From Roseomonas aerilata DSM 19363 (GTDB lineage: Bacteria > Pseudomonadota > Alphaproteobacteria > Acetobacterales > Acetobacteraceae), in NCBI RefSeq assembly GCF_000711725.1, contig NZ_JONP01000019.1, positions 1 to 64,000 on the forward strand: a stretch of 64,000 nucleotides of DNA, given 5' to 3'. A program made the translations under genes and the position numbers. How positions within the stretch are numbered: position 1 is the first letter of the stretch; the number at the start of each line of letters is the position of its first letter. The notes beneath the pieces were generated by a model, which was given only the letters and a program-made list of their open reading frames with translations, was not told where the DNA came from and did not search any database. Shown here piece after piece: positions 1 to 9,263 of this stretch.

Positions 1-227
1 CAGATCACCGGCAGCCCACGGGCGCGCAGCTCGCCGTGCAGCCAGACCGAGAGGGAACCGGTTTCCAGCCCGATGCGGACCACCTCCGAGGTCCTGCCGG
101 TGATGAACCCGGCAATCGCCTCCGGCGTCGATGGCACCTTCCTCTCCGCCAGCACTTTCCCCACCTCGTCGACGACACAGATCGCCGTCTCGTCGAGCGA
201 CACGTCCAGTCCCACGTAGGTCTTCAT
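1..227 (-). CDS. IS110-family transposase, N-terminal part (cut by window edge)
   Basis: The reverse strand reads from an ATG at 227 off the left edge. The protein opens MKTYVGLDVSLDETAICVVD, the RuvC-like first strand of the IS110 DEDD transposase/recombinase domain, with the first catalytic Asp in GLDVS. IS110 elements move by a seeker-RNA-guided mechanism and usually lack terminal inverted repeats, so the element end cannot be read here. Only about 75 residues are visible, so intactness is unknown. It sits just left of an IS256 copy, which suggests an insertion hot spot. Confidence 0.85.
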   Translation of the reverse strand, partial: MKTYVGLDVSLDETAICVVDEVGKVLAERKVPSTPEAIAGFITGRTSEVVRIGLETGSLSVWLHGELRARGLPVI

Positions 228-321
228 CGCACCTCTCCCGGCTGCCCGTGAACCAGGCGTGCCGCCCGGCTCGGCAAGGTGACAGCGCCACTCCGAGCAG
301 CGCCAGACGCGATTAGGCTAT

Positions 322-1660
322 GTGGTGTAGGAGGCGGCCGCCCGAGTTAGGGCGGCCATCGCGGTGACCTTGGCTAGGGTTGGGTTGCGAGACGCAACAC
401 TGACCAAAGGACGCCACGATGACCGACGAGAGGATTGCGCTTCGAGAGCTCTTGGAGAAGGGCTCTGACGCGACGTTTTTGCGGGAGATGATCGGCTTTG
501 TCGCCCATCGGCTGATGGAGCTGGATGCCGAAGGGGCCTGTGGCGCTGGGCATGGCGAGCGCAGCGCCGAGCGGGTGAACCAGCGGAACGGCTATCGGGA
601 GCGCGACTGGCACACCCGGGCCGGGACGGTCGAGCTCAGGATCCCGAAGCTCAGGAAGGGCAGCTATTTCCCGGCCTTTCTGGAGCCCCGGCGGCTGGCG
701 GAGAAGGCGCTCACTGCGGTGATCCAGGAGGCCTACGTCCAGGGCATCTCCACGCGCTCGGTGGACGACCTCGTCCGGGCCATGGGGATGGAGGGCATCA
801 GCAAGAGCCAGGTCTCTCGGCTCTGCAGCGAGATCGACGGCCGGGTACAGGACTTTCTGAGCAGGCCGATCGAGGGCGACTGGCCGTACCTGTGGCTGGA
901 CGCCACCTATGTGAAGGTCAGGGAGGCGGGCCGCATCGTCTCGGTGGCCGTCACCATCGCGGTAGGGGTGAACAGCGATGGCCGCCGCGAGGTGCTCGGC
1001 ATGGCGGTCGGCGCCTCCGAGGCCGAGACCTTCTGGACGGAGTTCCTCCGTGGTCTGGCCCGGCGCGGTTTGCGCGGGGTCAAGCTCGTCATCTCCGACG
1101 CTCACGAAGGTCTCAAGGCCGCGGTCGCCAAGGTGCTCAGGGCCACATGGCAGCGCTGCCGCGTGCATTTTGGCCGCAACGCCGCCGCCCATGCGGGCAA
1201 GACCCAGCGCCGCATCGTCTCCGCCTGGATCGGGACCGCCTATGCCGAGGCCGATGCCCCCGCGGCCCACGCCCAGTGGCGCAAAGTGGCCGACCAGCTC
1301 CGCCCCAAGGTGCCGAAGCTGGCCACGCTGATGGATGCCGCCGAGGAAGACGTGCTGGCCTTCATGGACTTTCCCCGCGAGCACAGGGCCAAGCTGCACA
1401 GCACCAACCCGATCGAGCGCCTCAACGGCGAGATCAAGCGCCGCACCGACGTCGTCGGCATCTTTCCCAACGAAGCGGCCGTTGTCAGGCTCGTCGGCGC
1501 CCTGCTCCTCGAGCAATCCGACGAGTGGGCCATCCAGCGCTCGCGCTACATGACGCTGGAGACCATCGGCGCCGTGAGCGATACTCCCTCCGTCAGCCTG
1601 CCCGCTGCGGCTCACTGACACCGCGGCTCAGCCCGCTGAGGAGCACCGCTCCTACACCAC
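322..1660 (+). mobile_element. IS256-family insertion sequence
   Basis: A 12-base terminal match (GTGGTGTAGGAG) lies at 322-333 and, inverted, at 1649-1660, bracketing one transposase gene. Similarity extends a few bases further with mismatches, so the exact ends may differ slightly. I could not see a clear 8-9 base target duplication, so the copy may be old or its flanks rearranged. Confidence 0.75.
419..1618 (+). CDS. IS256-family transposase
   Basis: 399-residue DDE transposase of the IS256/MULE type, the usual family length. Catalytic landmarks are visible: first Asp in [11 protein letters not shown], second Asp in [11 protein letters not shown], and the Glu in [13 protein letters not shown], with the family's RCRVHF motif between the second and third. 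The N-terminal part carries the [19 protein letters not shown] region that precedes the catalytic core. ATG at 419 follows AAAGGA at 406-411. It looks full length with no frameshift, so it may be active. A long open frame on the opposite strand is an antisense shadow. Confidence 0.95.
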   Translation: MTDERIALRELLEKGSDATFLREMIGFVAHRLMELDAEGACGAGHGERSAERVNQRNGYRERDWHTRAGTVELRIPKLRKGSYFPAFLEPRRLAEKALTAVIQEAYVQGISTRSVDDLVRAMGMEGISKSQVSRLCSEIDGRVQDFLSRPIEGDWPYLWLDATYVKVREAGRIVSVAVTIAVGVNSDGRREVLGMAVGASEAETFWTEFLRGLARRGLRGVKLVISDAHEGLKAAVAKVLRATWQRCRVHFGRNAAAHAGKTQRRIVSAWIGTAYAEADAPAAHAQWRKVADQLRPKVPKLATLMDAAEEDVLAFMDFPREHRAKLHSTNPIERLNGEIKRRTDVVGIFPNEAAVVRLVGALLLEQSDEWAIQRSRYMTLETIGAVSDTPSVSLPAAAH

Positions 1661-1701
1661 GCCGTGGGACACGATCGTGCCGTTCTCACCCGCGCCGCGA
1701 C

Positions 1702-3396
1702 TTATCCGCTCGTACCCCTGAACCAGACAAGGATTCGGCGGCACGCCGAGCGGCCACGCGCCACCAATCTGGCCGTGCCTCGCCCGGTAACCCACGCGAC
1801 TCGCCCTACCAAGCCGCGACCAGGACGTGTCCGGTCGCGCTGGAGAGCGGGCTTCGCCGGTCCGGTGGTAGCGGCCTCCTGACTCACCGACGATGGTGCC
1901 GCCTGATGGGTCACCCTACCAGCCGCCACCAAGCCAGGGAGCGGGTCGGCTTCTCGAAGGGTTTGCGCGGTCTCTATGGTGACCAAGGGCGGCTTGGCCG
2001 CGTCAGCGAGGGCTGGCGGTTGAGCAACAGCCTCTCCCAAGACTGGCGTCCGCCCTTTCAGGCCCCCGGCGTACCCTGCCGCTTCGTTTGCCGATGGCGT
2101 CCCTGACTCGGCCGTTCCCGGATCGGACGGCTCAGGCTGGCGGGCGGGGTTCACTCGCCTCCGCCGCGGACCCGGCTCGTCTCCCCCCGCCCCCTCGCAA
2201 TCGATGCCCTCACCGCCACCGGTCTCGGTGGCCCTGCCGCGATCCGGTCCAGGAGGTGGTTGCTCCAGCGGGCCGCCCGACGACATCTTCTCGTCCGGCC
2301 ATCTATCCAGCCGCTCCCGCGATTCCGGAGGCGTGCCCTCGCTGGGCGGGACGTTGCCGCCCGACCCGGGCGCAACTGGGGACGGGCTCGCGCCAGATAG
2401 CGGCAGGCGCCTCGGCATCTCGTCAGCGGCGCGTTCCGGCATCTCAAGCCGTCCGCCCCCGGTGGCGAAGACCTGGCTCGGGTGCTGTATCGGAAGAATG
2501 ATGTGGGCGAATGGCGGATAGTCGCCCGGGCGCGAGCGGGCAAAATCCGGCATCCTGAAGCGTGGGGCACCGCAGACTACGACCCGCCTTGCACGCCAGA
2601 TGGCGTCCGCTAGCGCCTTGTCCCCGATCTGAAGCTGCACCTGAATGTTATACGAGCGATCACCTCCCTCGCGGACGAACTGGCCGGAAATCTGGTAATG
2701 CCCGTTGAATCTGTACGGAGCCGACGCACTCCTCTCCCGGTCCCGTCGCTCAAACTCCACCGATACAGGGCGACCTTCAACCTTCTGCCTCGCTCGCCAC
2801 AGGCGCTTATGCTCCTGAAGTCCGTAGAAGAAGTCTCTCCACGGGATCCTCTCCCCGTTGAAGACCACCTGGACCTTGTCCTCGAGTTCCGCATCGTCGC
2901 CAACAATGTCGGCCACCATGACGATGCTTTCGACGCAGTTCATGTACGCCGTCAGGCGTCGGTTTGACTTTTGGTACGCGGTGGCGGTCTCAGGCGCGCT
3001 TTCCTGGCGGAACAGGCTCCCGTGCTCCTCCAGGCCCGCCAACAAAACGTTTAGACGGAACTCTACCGTCGTCTGCTCCTGGTTGCCGACATGCTCCACC
3101 AAGGCGGCCTCTCCCATGCCGCGGACCTCTCGCGATATGGCAACGGCCTTTCGCAACGTGGCATCGATGTCGTACTTGCAGCCAGGATCGTGTTTGTGGG
3201 CCTGACGTAGCCCGAAATGGGCCCTGACCTTAGTGGCTCCACCGTGCTTTTGGTGCCCTGGTGTATGCCGAAGCTTCGCGCTGCATCCGGGGCAACGGGG
3301 GATGCCATGCATCTTCGTACTGTAAAGCGCGGCCGCAATCGGGCCGGGTTGCGCCGCGCCCCTCTGCGGCACTGCCTCTTTCAGCCGAACCGCCAA
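1702..3396 (-). CDS. Hypothetical protein, Cys/His N-terminus and Pro-rich C-terminal half
   Basis: Family not recognised. The long frame begins at a TTG (3396); an ATG at 3312 is an alternative start just before a CPGC motif. The N-terminus has two CxxC-spaced cysteines (residues 35 and 38) followed by His and Cys in QAHKHDPGCKYD, arranged like a metal-binding knuckle. Residues about 80-320 look globular. From about residue 320 onward the protein is Pro/Gly/Arg-rich and low in complexity, so the true C-terminus is uncertain. It runs towards the IS256 right end, 42 bases away, so the tail could be a read-through into unrelated DNA after insertion. No operon partner. Confidence 0.5.
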   Translation of the reverse strand: MAVRLKEAVPQRGAAQPGPIAAALYSTKMHGIPRCPGCSAKLRHTPGHQKHGGATKVRAHFGLRQAHKHDPGCKYDIDATLRKAVAISREVRGMGEAALVEHVGNQEQTTVEFRLNVLLAGLEEHGSLFRQESAPETATAYQKSNRRLTAYMNCVESIVMVADIVGDDAELEDKVQVVFNGERIPWRDFFYGLQEHKRLWRARQKVEGRPVSVEFERRDRERSASAPYRFNGHYQISGQFVREGGDRSYNIQVQLQIGDKALADAIWRARRVVVCGAPRFRMPDFARSRPGDYPPFAHIILPIQHPSQVFATGGGRLEMPERAADEMPRRLPLSGASPSPVAPGSGGNVPPSEGTPPESRERLDRWPDEKMSSGGPLEQPPPGPDRGRATETGGGEGIDCEGAGGDEPGPRRRRVNPARQPEPSDPGTAESGTPSANEAAGYAGGLKGRTPVLGEAVAQPPALADAAKPPLVTIETAQTLREADPLPGLVAAGRVTHQAAPSSVSQEAATTGPAKPALQRDRTRPGRGLVGRVAWVTGRGTARLVARGRSACRRILVWFRGTSG

Positions 3397-3661
3397 CGTC
3401 GCTGCCTCGGAAATTTCGGGACGTATATGGCTACGGAGGCGGCTGGGTTCAAAGGTGACCTAGTCGGCGCCCAGCCACTTGGCGATGCTCTGGAACAGTT
3501 CCTGCCTAGGGGGGCATGACCAGCGTCGGAGGTGACTGGGCAAGGGACGTGAGGAGCCCCCAACCTCTACCTCCCTCTACTCAGATCAGCCCGCGAGAGG
3601 GTATTGCCTAATGGTAGGACGGCAGCCCCGTTCTAGCGGCTGTCGCTGCCCTCTTCTCCGG

Positions 3662-3922
3662 TGACCTGCTGCTGCTCGGTTTGGCCTCAACCTGCCGGTC
3701 TCCATCCTGACCTGGGCCCCTCGCGCTGCCTATGGAACCCCGCTGGCGAACTCGGTCTACATCAGTCATGTGGCCCTCGGTCGCAGCATCGGCCACCGCA
3801 TGCTAGAAACGCTCATCAAGGAGTGCATGGCGTTCGGCGACAACTGCCTGCCCATTGGCGACACCCTCGCAGGAGTAGCTCGCCACGCGGGCCAGATGTG
3901 GACCACCCACAAATCTCGTTAG
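3662..3922 (+). pseudogene. Remnant of a phosphinothricin-type GNAT acetyltransferase
   Basis: A frame opening right after a TGA and lacking a start codon reads ILTWAPRAAYGTPLANSVYI, then GRSIGHRMLETLIKEC, ending at a TAG. This matches the core of PAT/bar-like GNAT N-acetyltransferases: PR.AYR.T.ENSVYV, then the acetyl-CoA loop GRGIGR.LL..LI. The canonical ENSVYV is ANSVYI, and the usual R/Q-x-x-G-x-G/A loop is damaged. The N-terminal half is missing and the last strand is scrambled. Identification is by eye from a short segment. The rest of 3397-4333 shows no convincing gene. Confidence 0.5.
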
Positions 3923-4333
3923 GGATCCCCCTTAGGGTCGTCGGTATTGGTCCTTCCGTTGCTGACACCAACTTGGCCGAACTCGGTGACTTGGTCAGCA
4001 TGGACGCCGTGGTGGCGCTCGACCGCTTCGCCGAGGTTGGCACGCGGATCTGCTTCGACGTCAGCAGAGATCGGTGAGGAACTCCTCCCGGGACGCGCCT
4101 CTGGGGATGTTTTGGGCCTTCTCGACCAACGCGCTGACGACACGGCGCGCCAAGCGACGGGCCAAGTTCCGGGTCTCGCTCGGCACCTTGCGGTCGATAC
4201 CGGTACTGACATCTAAACCCGGCTTGGATGGCCACTCCTGCGCCGCCGTCCTCCGCTTGGGTAGACCGGCCGCTTGCAGCCGATTGCAGAACGGGGTGCA
4301 GTGCGACGTCCGTTCACTTGGGAGGAGACTAGG

Positions 4334-5215
4334 GTGGTGAGGCCGTGGTCGGAGAGGACGCCCGAGGCGATACGCGAGGCGTTCTACTCTCCCGCACCGG
4401 CGCCCATCGCGCACGGCGATGCCTTCGGCTCGGAGGATGGTGGCCGGGCTGAGCGCCCGAGTTCCAAGCCCGCGCTGGTTGGCCTCCTCGTGCTCGGGAT
4501 CAAAGCGCTCAAGAGCACCAAGATCCTCGGCCTGCTGGGCAGCCTCCTCGTCTACGCACTGTCGCTGGGATGGCTGGCTGCAGGTTTGCTGGTGGCGGGG
4601 CTCTGCATACACGAGTACGGCCACGTCTGGGCCATGCGCCGCCTCGGGGTCCCAACGAAGGGTTTCTATCTCATCCCCTTCATGGGTGGCGTCGCCATTC
4701 CAGCACGGCCTTTCGAGAAGCGTCACGAGGAGGCCTACATCGCCGCGATGGGGCCGGTGTTCGGCTTGGCCGCCACGCCGCTTGTTCTCGGCCTCACATG
4801 GCTTCTCAGGGGATCGCTCCCGCACGCCGCAGCCGCGGCGCAGGTGCTCGTCTTCCTAAATCTCTTCAACCTGCTGCCGATCGTCCCTCTCGATGGCGGT
4901 CGGATTATCCGGTCGGTGGTCTCCAGCTTCAGCCCGGCCGCCGGAATAGCGCTGGCGGTTGGCACCGGCCTGATTTGCGGAGTGCTAGCCTGGTCCTTCC
5001 GGGCACCCATCCTCGGCTTGCTGGGCGCTATCGCCTTGCTCGAGGTTTGGAACACGCGCGGCAGCCGTTGCCATCTCACCGCCTTGTCCTCGCGGCACGC
5101 TCTGAGATGGCTCGGGGTCTATGCCGCCCTGATGGCGGTTGGCGCCGCCCTCCTCGTCGGGCTCGGGAGCCTGTCGGGCCACACCGAGGTCATCCTATCA
5201 CTGCGGGACATCTAG
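4334..5215 (+). CDS. M50-family (site-2 protease-like) membrane metallopeptidase
   Basis: Integral-membrane zinc protease. HEYGH (HExxH zinc motif) lies inside a transmembrane segment, and the second motif is LLPIVPLDGGR, equivalent to the NPDG motif that supplies the third zinc ligand. Several hydrophobic helices flank them, and no PDZ domain is apparent. Start chosen as GTG 4334, six bases after GGAGGAG (4321-4327). An in-frame TTG at 4274 also exists but lacks a Shine-Dalgarno. Family members cut transmembrane segments, often of anti-sigma factors; no partner gene is adjacent, so the substrate is unknown. Confidence 0.85.
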   Translation: MVRPWSERTPEAIREAFYSPAPAPIAHGDAFGSEDGGRAERPSSKPALVGLLVLGIKALKSTKILGLLGSLLVYALSLGWLAAGLLVAGLCIHEYGHVWAMRRLGVPTKGFYLIPFMGGVAIPARPFEKRHEEAYIAAMGPVFGLAATPLVLGLTWLLRGSLPHAAAAAQVLVFLNLFNLLPIVPLDGGRIIRSVVSSFSPAAGIALAVGTGLICGVLAWSFRAPILGLLGAIALLEVWNTRGSRCHLTALSSRHALRWLGVYAALMAVGAALLVGLGSLSGHTEVILSLRDI

Positions 5216-5436
5216 ATCAGCGTTGAACCAACAGGCTCGGATTTTGCGCTGCGCTAGAGACGGCTGGAGATGTCCAGGTCGCTCCGGGTTCAAGCCTAAG
5301 GGGGCCGAGCCGGAACACACTGGGGGACAGAGGCCTTCCATCCAACGGTGGGCACCGCTCCAGCGGCACTCAACGGCCTAGTTCGCAGGCCCTCTGCCAA
5401 GATTGCGGAGTTCCAGGCAGGTAATAGCAGCCATAG

Positions 5437-5892
5437 TCACCATGGAACCTCCAGGTCTTTCGCATCCGGGCCCCAAGCTCCCCAGATCCGACGCCCGCTC
5501 TTGCCGGGGAGCCGTCTGGGTTCTGGCTCACCGCGGGCAAGGCGACGGGCACGATGTTCGGCCCTGATGCCCGCCAAGAAGCCCAAACGGCATTGCTCAA
5601 GAGCCAACAGCTGCTCGGAAAGCTCCTCCACTGCCTCGTCCCGGCGCCGAACGAGATCGGACAGGCGCCTCTGCCACGCGGAATCATCACCGAGGTTCCT
5701 AGTATGCCAAGCTGTTCGGGCCTCCCGCCTCAGCTTCGAAAGCTCAGTTTGGTGCCGGGCGTCCACGCGTCGCCTCAGGTCACTGGAAGCCCGCAGAGCC
5801 TCTGCATAGGCCACTCGGACCGCGGCACTGGCGTCTGGCTGGATGGGGAGCACAGGCTCATTCACAGCGCCACGGCCAAGAAGACGTGACAC
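5437..5892 (-). CDS. Hypothetical charged, probably coiled-coil protein
   Basis: 151 residues from a GTG at 5892. Residues about 25-115 are rich in Arg, Glu, Ala and Leu with heptad-like spacing (ELSKLRREARTAW, RRDEAVEELSEQLLALEQ), suggesting an elongated coiled coil. The C-terminus ends in an aromatic-rich RRIWGAWGPDAKDLEVPW. No signal peptide, membrane segment or known motif. Codon third positions are GC-rich like the host, which supports coding. It stands alone between the M50 protease and the 6-kb repeat. Function unknown. Confidence 0.5.
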   Translation of the reverse strand: MSRLLGRGAVNEPVLPIQPDASAAVRVAYAEALRASSDLRRRVDARHQTELSKLRREARTAWHTRNLGDDSAWQRRLSDLVRRRDEAVEELSEQLLALEQCRLGFLAGIRAEHRARRLARGEPEPRRLPGKSGRRIWGAWGPDAKDLEVPW

Positions 5893-6031
5893 CTGAGCCC
5901 GATAGAGATGTATGGCTTACTTGTCAGCACTACGCCGGTCCCTGAATGCATGAGCTATCTCTGCCGCCCAACACGTCCACTCCGAACAGCTCTGATAGCT
6001 CCTTAACCGCTATAGGAGCTTCAACGCCGGA

Positions 6032-6112
6032 GATACGTCCAATCGATTCCTCAGCTCGCCTCTCCCTGTACGCCAGGGCGGCTGGATTCCTAATGACGCT
6101 TCCGGATGGTTT
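6032..6112 (-). repeat. 81-base diverged repeat, copy A (partner at 46352-46432)
   Basis: Same-orientation, gap-free match to 46352-46432; by hand count 65 of 81 bases agree. The reverse strand could encode KPS..V.R.PA.LA.RER..E.SI.RI in both copies, but many differences fall at first and second codon positions, so coding constraint is not clear. The surrounding 5893-6163 holds no other gene I can support. Confidence 0.6.
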
Positions 6113-6163
6113 ACCTTTTCGCCCGATACCTAGACTGCCCAGACACCGTCAGAGCCCGTCCGC

Positions 6164-7120
6164 CTAACCCATGCAAGTCTCCCGTGAGGCGTCCGGCGGC
6201 CTATTTGGCGAGAGGCAGTTCTTGATGCTCTCGAAGGCGACGGCGAACAGGTCGGCGTGCCGCTCGACGGCCGCGGGCGACACAACGATGCGCTGGCTAG
6301 CGTTCATACGGTGGCGCCAACCAGGCTGGACAGCCTCGCAGAGCGCAGTCCAGGCAGGCTTCACATCCTGCCAGACGGAGGCTGCGAGATAGCGCTCCAT
6401 GCGAACGGGGGACGGGAAGTCGAAGTCGCCAAGGCCTTTCTGCGTAAGGAGCGACATGCTGCTGGTGCCCTTGAGGCCCTGCCTAAGCTGAAGGGAGAGC
6501 GACACGGCCTGCTTCGTGGCGTTCACCACCGTGTCGTCTTCGATGAGGTCCAGCAGCGCCCCGGCCGCCCGCTCGAACCAAGGCACCCGCAGCCGCTCCG
6601 GGATGTCGCGCTCCCTCGTGCGCAGCCGCGACGGGCGAATATGCTCCCGGATCAGTTCGGCGAAGAACTCCAGCACCTCCGCCGCGGGGGGGTTCGATTG
6701 CCGCACATCCCCGGCAACACGGGCTGCGAGGCCCGCCATAGCCTCAAGGGAGGGGTCGCCTTCCCGATTCATTATGGGACCGACGAGTGACAGCACTCTC
6801 GGCGGGTCGAGCGGGTTGTCCGCGTAGGCGCCGAGCTGCTGGTCGTTCCTATCCGCGAGTTCAGCCTCAATCCAGCAGGTGGGGATGCCTCCCTCGTAGA
6901 CGAGGAAGTCCGGCCTCTCCTGCCTGCCATCAACCAGCACCCGACGCAGGTAGGCGTCCTCCGAGAGGCCGAGCTCGCGCCGACATTCCCGCCAGAACTC
7001 GGGCACTGCTTGGCACGCGTAGAGTAGGACGTTGATACGGTTCTCCGCGCGCTGGTCGTTCTCGCGCGTGAAGTCACGAGCACCGGCACGAGAACGAGAA
7101 GACACTAGCTTGTCGCTCAC
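6164..7120 (-). CDS. Hypothetical protein with PD-(D/E)XK-nuclease-like segment
   Basis: 318 residues from GTG 7120, five bases after GGAGG (reverse of 7126-7130); an upstream in-frame TTG at 7165 is less likely. The N-terminal third reads RPDFLVYEGGIPTCWIEAEL followed by DQQLGAYA. That resembles the PD...(D/E)xK active-site strand pair with the downstream QL.RY helix found in restriction-endonuclease folds, but here the usual Lys position is Glu (IEAEL), so catalysis is doubtful. The rest is helical with no membrane segments. It is divergently arranged from the AIPR defence gene 413 bases away. A role in phage defence is an inference from context. Confidence 0.55.
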   Translation of the reverse strand: MSDKLVSSRSRAGARDFTRENDQRAENRINVLLYACQAVPEFWRECRRELGLSEDAYLRRVLVDGRQERPDFLVYEGGIPTCWIEAELADRNDQQLGAYADNPLDPPRVLSLVGPIMNREGDPSLEAMAGLAARVAGDVRQSNPPAAEVLEFFAELIREHIRPSRLRTRERDIPERLRVPWFERAAGALLDLIEDDTVVNATKQAVSLSLQLRQGLKGTSSMSLLTQKGLGDFDFPSPVRMERYLAASVWQDVKPAWTALCEAVQPGWRHRMNASQRIVVSPAAVERHADLFAVAFESIKNCLSPNRPPDASRETCMG

Positions 7121-7165
7121 CGCCACCTCCGCCCTGCCCGTGCGCCCCAGTGCTTGGTACCGCAA

Positions 7166-7532
7166 ATCACGCCCAACCTCGAGCGGTCCCCTCGCCGCCC
7201 TTCGACGTCATATCTGGGGAGAGCAGGATTTGCTCACATCGCGGTGCAGCACCCACAGTGCAAAACCTGCCCAGCCCTACAACGCGCCCTGGCTTACGCC
7301 ATCTGCCACGCCGCCTGATGGCCTGAGTAGAGCTAAGGCCCACTCAATTCCGACGTTCGACAACTGTTTCCCGCCTTCGGCCTTCCGAGAGCAGCCTCTG
7401 TTCAGCAGCTGCCAAAGGGCCGGATTGGTGGCAAGCTGATTTCTCTTCCAATCGGCTCCAGATGGCGCGGTTCACATCCATGCTGTAGACTTGGCTTTTA
7501 CGCTTCGGTAAGCAACTCGCGGAGAGTGCCTC
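7166..7532. other. Divergent intergenic region
   Basis: Separates the PD-(D/E)XK-like gene from the AIPR gene and must carry promoters for both. I see no convincing small gene, and no clear -35/-10 pair or operator. The only firm site is the AIPR ribosome-binding sequence GGAGAG at 7521-7526. Confidence 0.4.
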
Positions 7533-9263
7533 GTGTCGTCTCTTAAAGTTAAACAAATCAAAACGAAATTGAAAGATCTTTTCGAGCAGCACCTCAATTT
7601 AAATGACATAGGTGTTAATGATAACGAACGCGAGAACAAGGTTCTGAGCAGGTGCCTTGCCGCATACGCTGTGTATCTTGAGTCAGCTTGCACTGAGGAA
7701 GACGCTGGGAAAGCTGTTTGGGACGGATCCGATGATAACGGTGTGGACGCGGTGTATTACGACGCCACCGAAGCAAAGGTAGTTATCGTCCAATCAAAAT
7801 GGATTAATTCAGGTGGTGGGGAACCATCCTCGGGCGACATAGCGCTTTTCGTAAACGGCGTTCGAGATATTGTCGAGAACAACTCCGCCAACTTCCATCC
7901 GCGCTTACATACTCGGCTAAATGACATTAGCCAAGCAATCATGACCCCTGGAGTTACGTTAGAGATAATTTTGATCAGCACTGGGAGCAGTACGATCGCT
8001 CGGCACGGCACTGCCAATATAGACCGTCTACTCGCAGATCTTAACGATCCTGTTGATCAAGATCCTATTGCCCGAAATAAAGTGATCGGACTCGACGAGG
8101 TTTACCAGTCGCTAGCTCGTGCCGCTGGCAGTGGAGGAATATCTCTTACTGCAACCATACTAGATTGGTCATACATCCCTCAGCCGTATGCCGCTTATTT
8201 CGGACTGATAGATGGTTTACAGCTCAAAGAATGGTGGGACTCACATGGCAAGCGGCTGGTTGCCAAAAATATCCGCTACGCACTGGGTGCAACTGATATC
8301 AATGAAGGCATAAGAAACACGGGGAGGGGCGCGCCCGAGGATTTTTGGTATTTCAACAATGGAATTACTCTTATCGCAGATAGAATCATACGCGCTCCGA
8401 AATCTGCTGCCTCACGAACTGCTGGCGCATTTGAGTTTATGGGGGCTTCAATAGTTAACGGGGCACAGACAGTCAGTACACTAGGCAGGGTTGATGCCGA
8501 GGATAGCCTAGGCAAGCTGAGAGTTTCTATTAGAGTGATCATTTTGGACAATGCGCCCGCCAACTTTGGTGCAGAAGTTACCCGCACGAACAATCTGCAG
8601 AATCGAGTAGAGGGGCGGGATTTTGTCGCCCGCGATCCTGAGCAAACCAGAATTCAGCAGGAAATGTCAATCGAGGGTGTAGAGTATCAATTTCTAAGGA
8701 GCGAGGATTTTTCACTTTCACCAACCTCTTGCGAACTAGTTGAGGTCACAACTGCACTGACATGCGCTTCTATGGATCCCGTGCTTGCTGTTCAGGTCAA
8801 AACAGGTATTGGCAGATTTTTTAACGATCTAACAAAAGCACCTTACAAAACTGTGTTCAATCCTCAGACAAGTGGAGCGCGGGCGTTCAATTGCACTTTG
8901 ACCCAGCGGGAGATAGACGCATGGATTGAGAGACAAAAGTCTACTTTAGCCAAAAGAAGTGGTTATCCCTGGGGTGTTTTGGTGCATGGAAATCGCGTCT
9001 TGGCTTCAGCGGTTTTCAAATTAATCGGACGTCAACCTACAGACAAGACAATCGATGATTTTAGGTCGTCGTTGAGTGCTGTTGATGTAGACGGAAAATG
9101 CGCTGCAGTTTATTTGGGGATGGTGCAAGTTCTCGAGGCAGAGTACCCAGGAAAATTTCTGGCTGTTCTCTTCAAGAACCCGACAATGTCGAAGGACGTC
9201 TTCGACAAGTCAGTCGCACTGGCTCAGGCAGCAAATAATCAGGAAGCTCCGGCAACTTCATAG
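7533..9263 (+). CDS. AIPR-family abortive phage-infection protein
   Basis: 576 residues, start GTG 7533 six bases after GGAGAG. The N-terminal domain reads DGSDDNGVDAVYYD, then KVVIVQSKW, a PD-(D/E)XK-like nuclease pattern (Asp, then QxK). The middle holds AIPR signatures: FWYFNNGITLIAD, GASIVNGAQTVSTL, RTNNLQNRVEGRDFVARDP. AIPR proteins (Pfam AIPR, first linked to lactococcal abortive infection) are thought to act in phage exclusion, likely as nucleases; that is family knowledge, not shown here. The gene is clearly AT-richer than its surroundings with different codon preference, a sign of recent transfer. No methylase or second defence subunit is directly downstream. Confidence 0.85.
   Translation: MSSLKVKQIKTKLKDLFEQHLNLNDIGVNDNERENKVLSRCLAAYAVYLESACTEEDAGKAVWDGSDDNGVDAVYYDATEAKVVIVQSKWINSGGGEPSSGDIALFVNGVRDIVENNSANFHPRLHTRLNDISQAIMTPGVTLEIILISTGSSTIARHGTANIDRLLADLNDPVDQDPIARNKVIGLDEVYQSLARAAGSGGISLTATILDWSYIPQPYAAYFGLIDGLQLKEWWDSHGKRLVAKNIRYALGATDINEGIRNTGRGAPEDFWYFNNGITLIADRIIRAPKSAASRTAGAFEFMGASIVNGAQTVSTLGRVDAEDSLGKLRVSIRVIILDNAPANFGAEVTRTNNLQNRVEGRDFVARDPEQTRIQQEMSIEGVEYQFLRSEDFSLSPTSCELVEVTTALTCASMDPVLAVQVKTGIGRFFNDLTKAPYKTVFNPQTSGARAFNCTLTQREIDAWIERQKSTLAKRSGYPWGVLVHGNRVLASAVFKLIGRQPTDKTIDDFRSSLSAVDVDGKCAAVYLGMVQVLEAEYPGKFLAVLFKNPTMSKDVFDKSVALAQAANNQEAPATS

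Noticed and set aside
374-1621. 415-codon minus-strand frame opposite the IS256 transposase
   Set aside because: Shadow of the transposase gene; no motif and an antisense-type amino acid composition.
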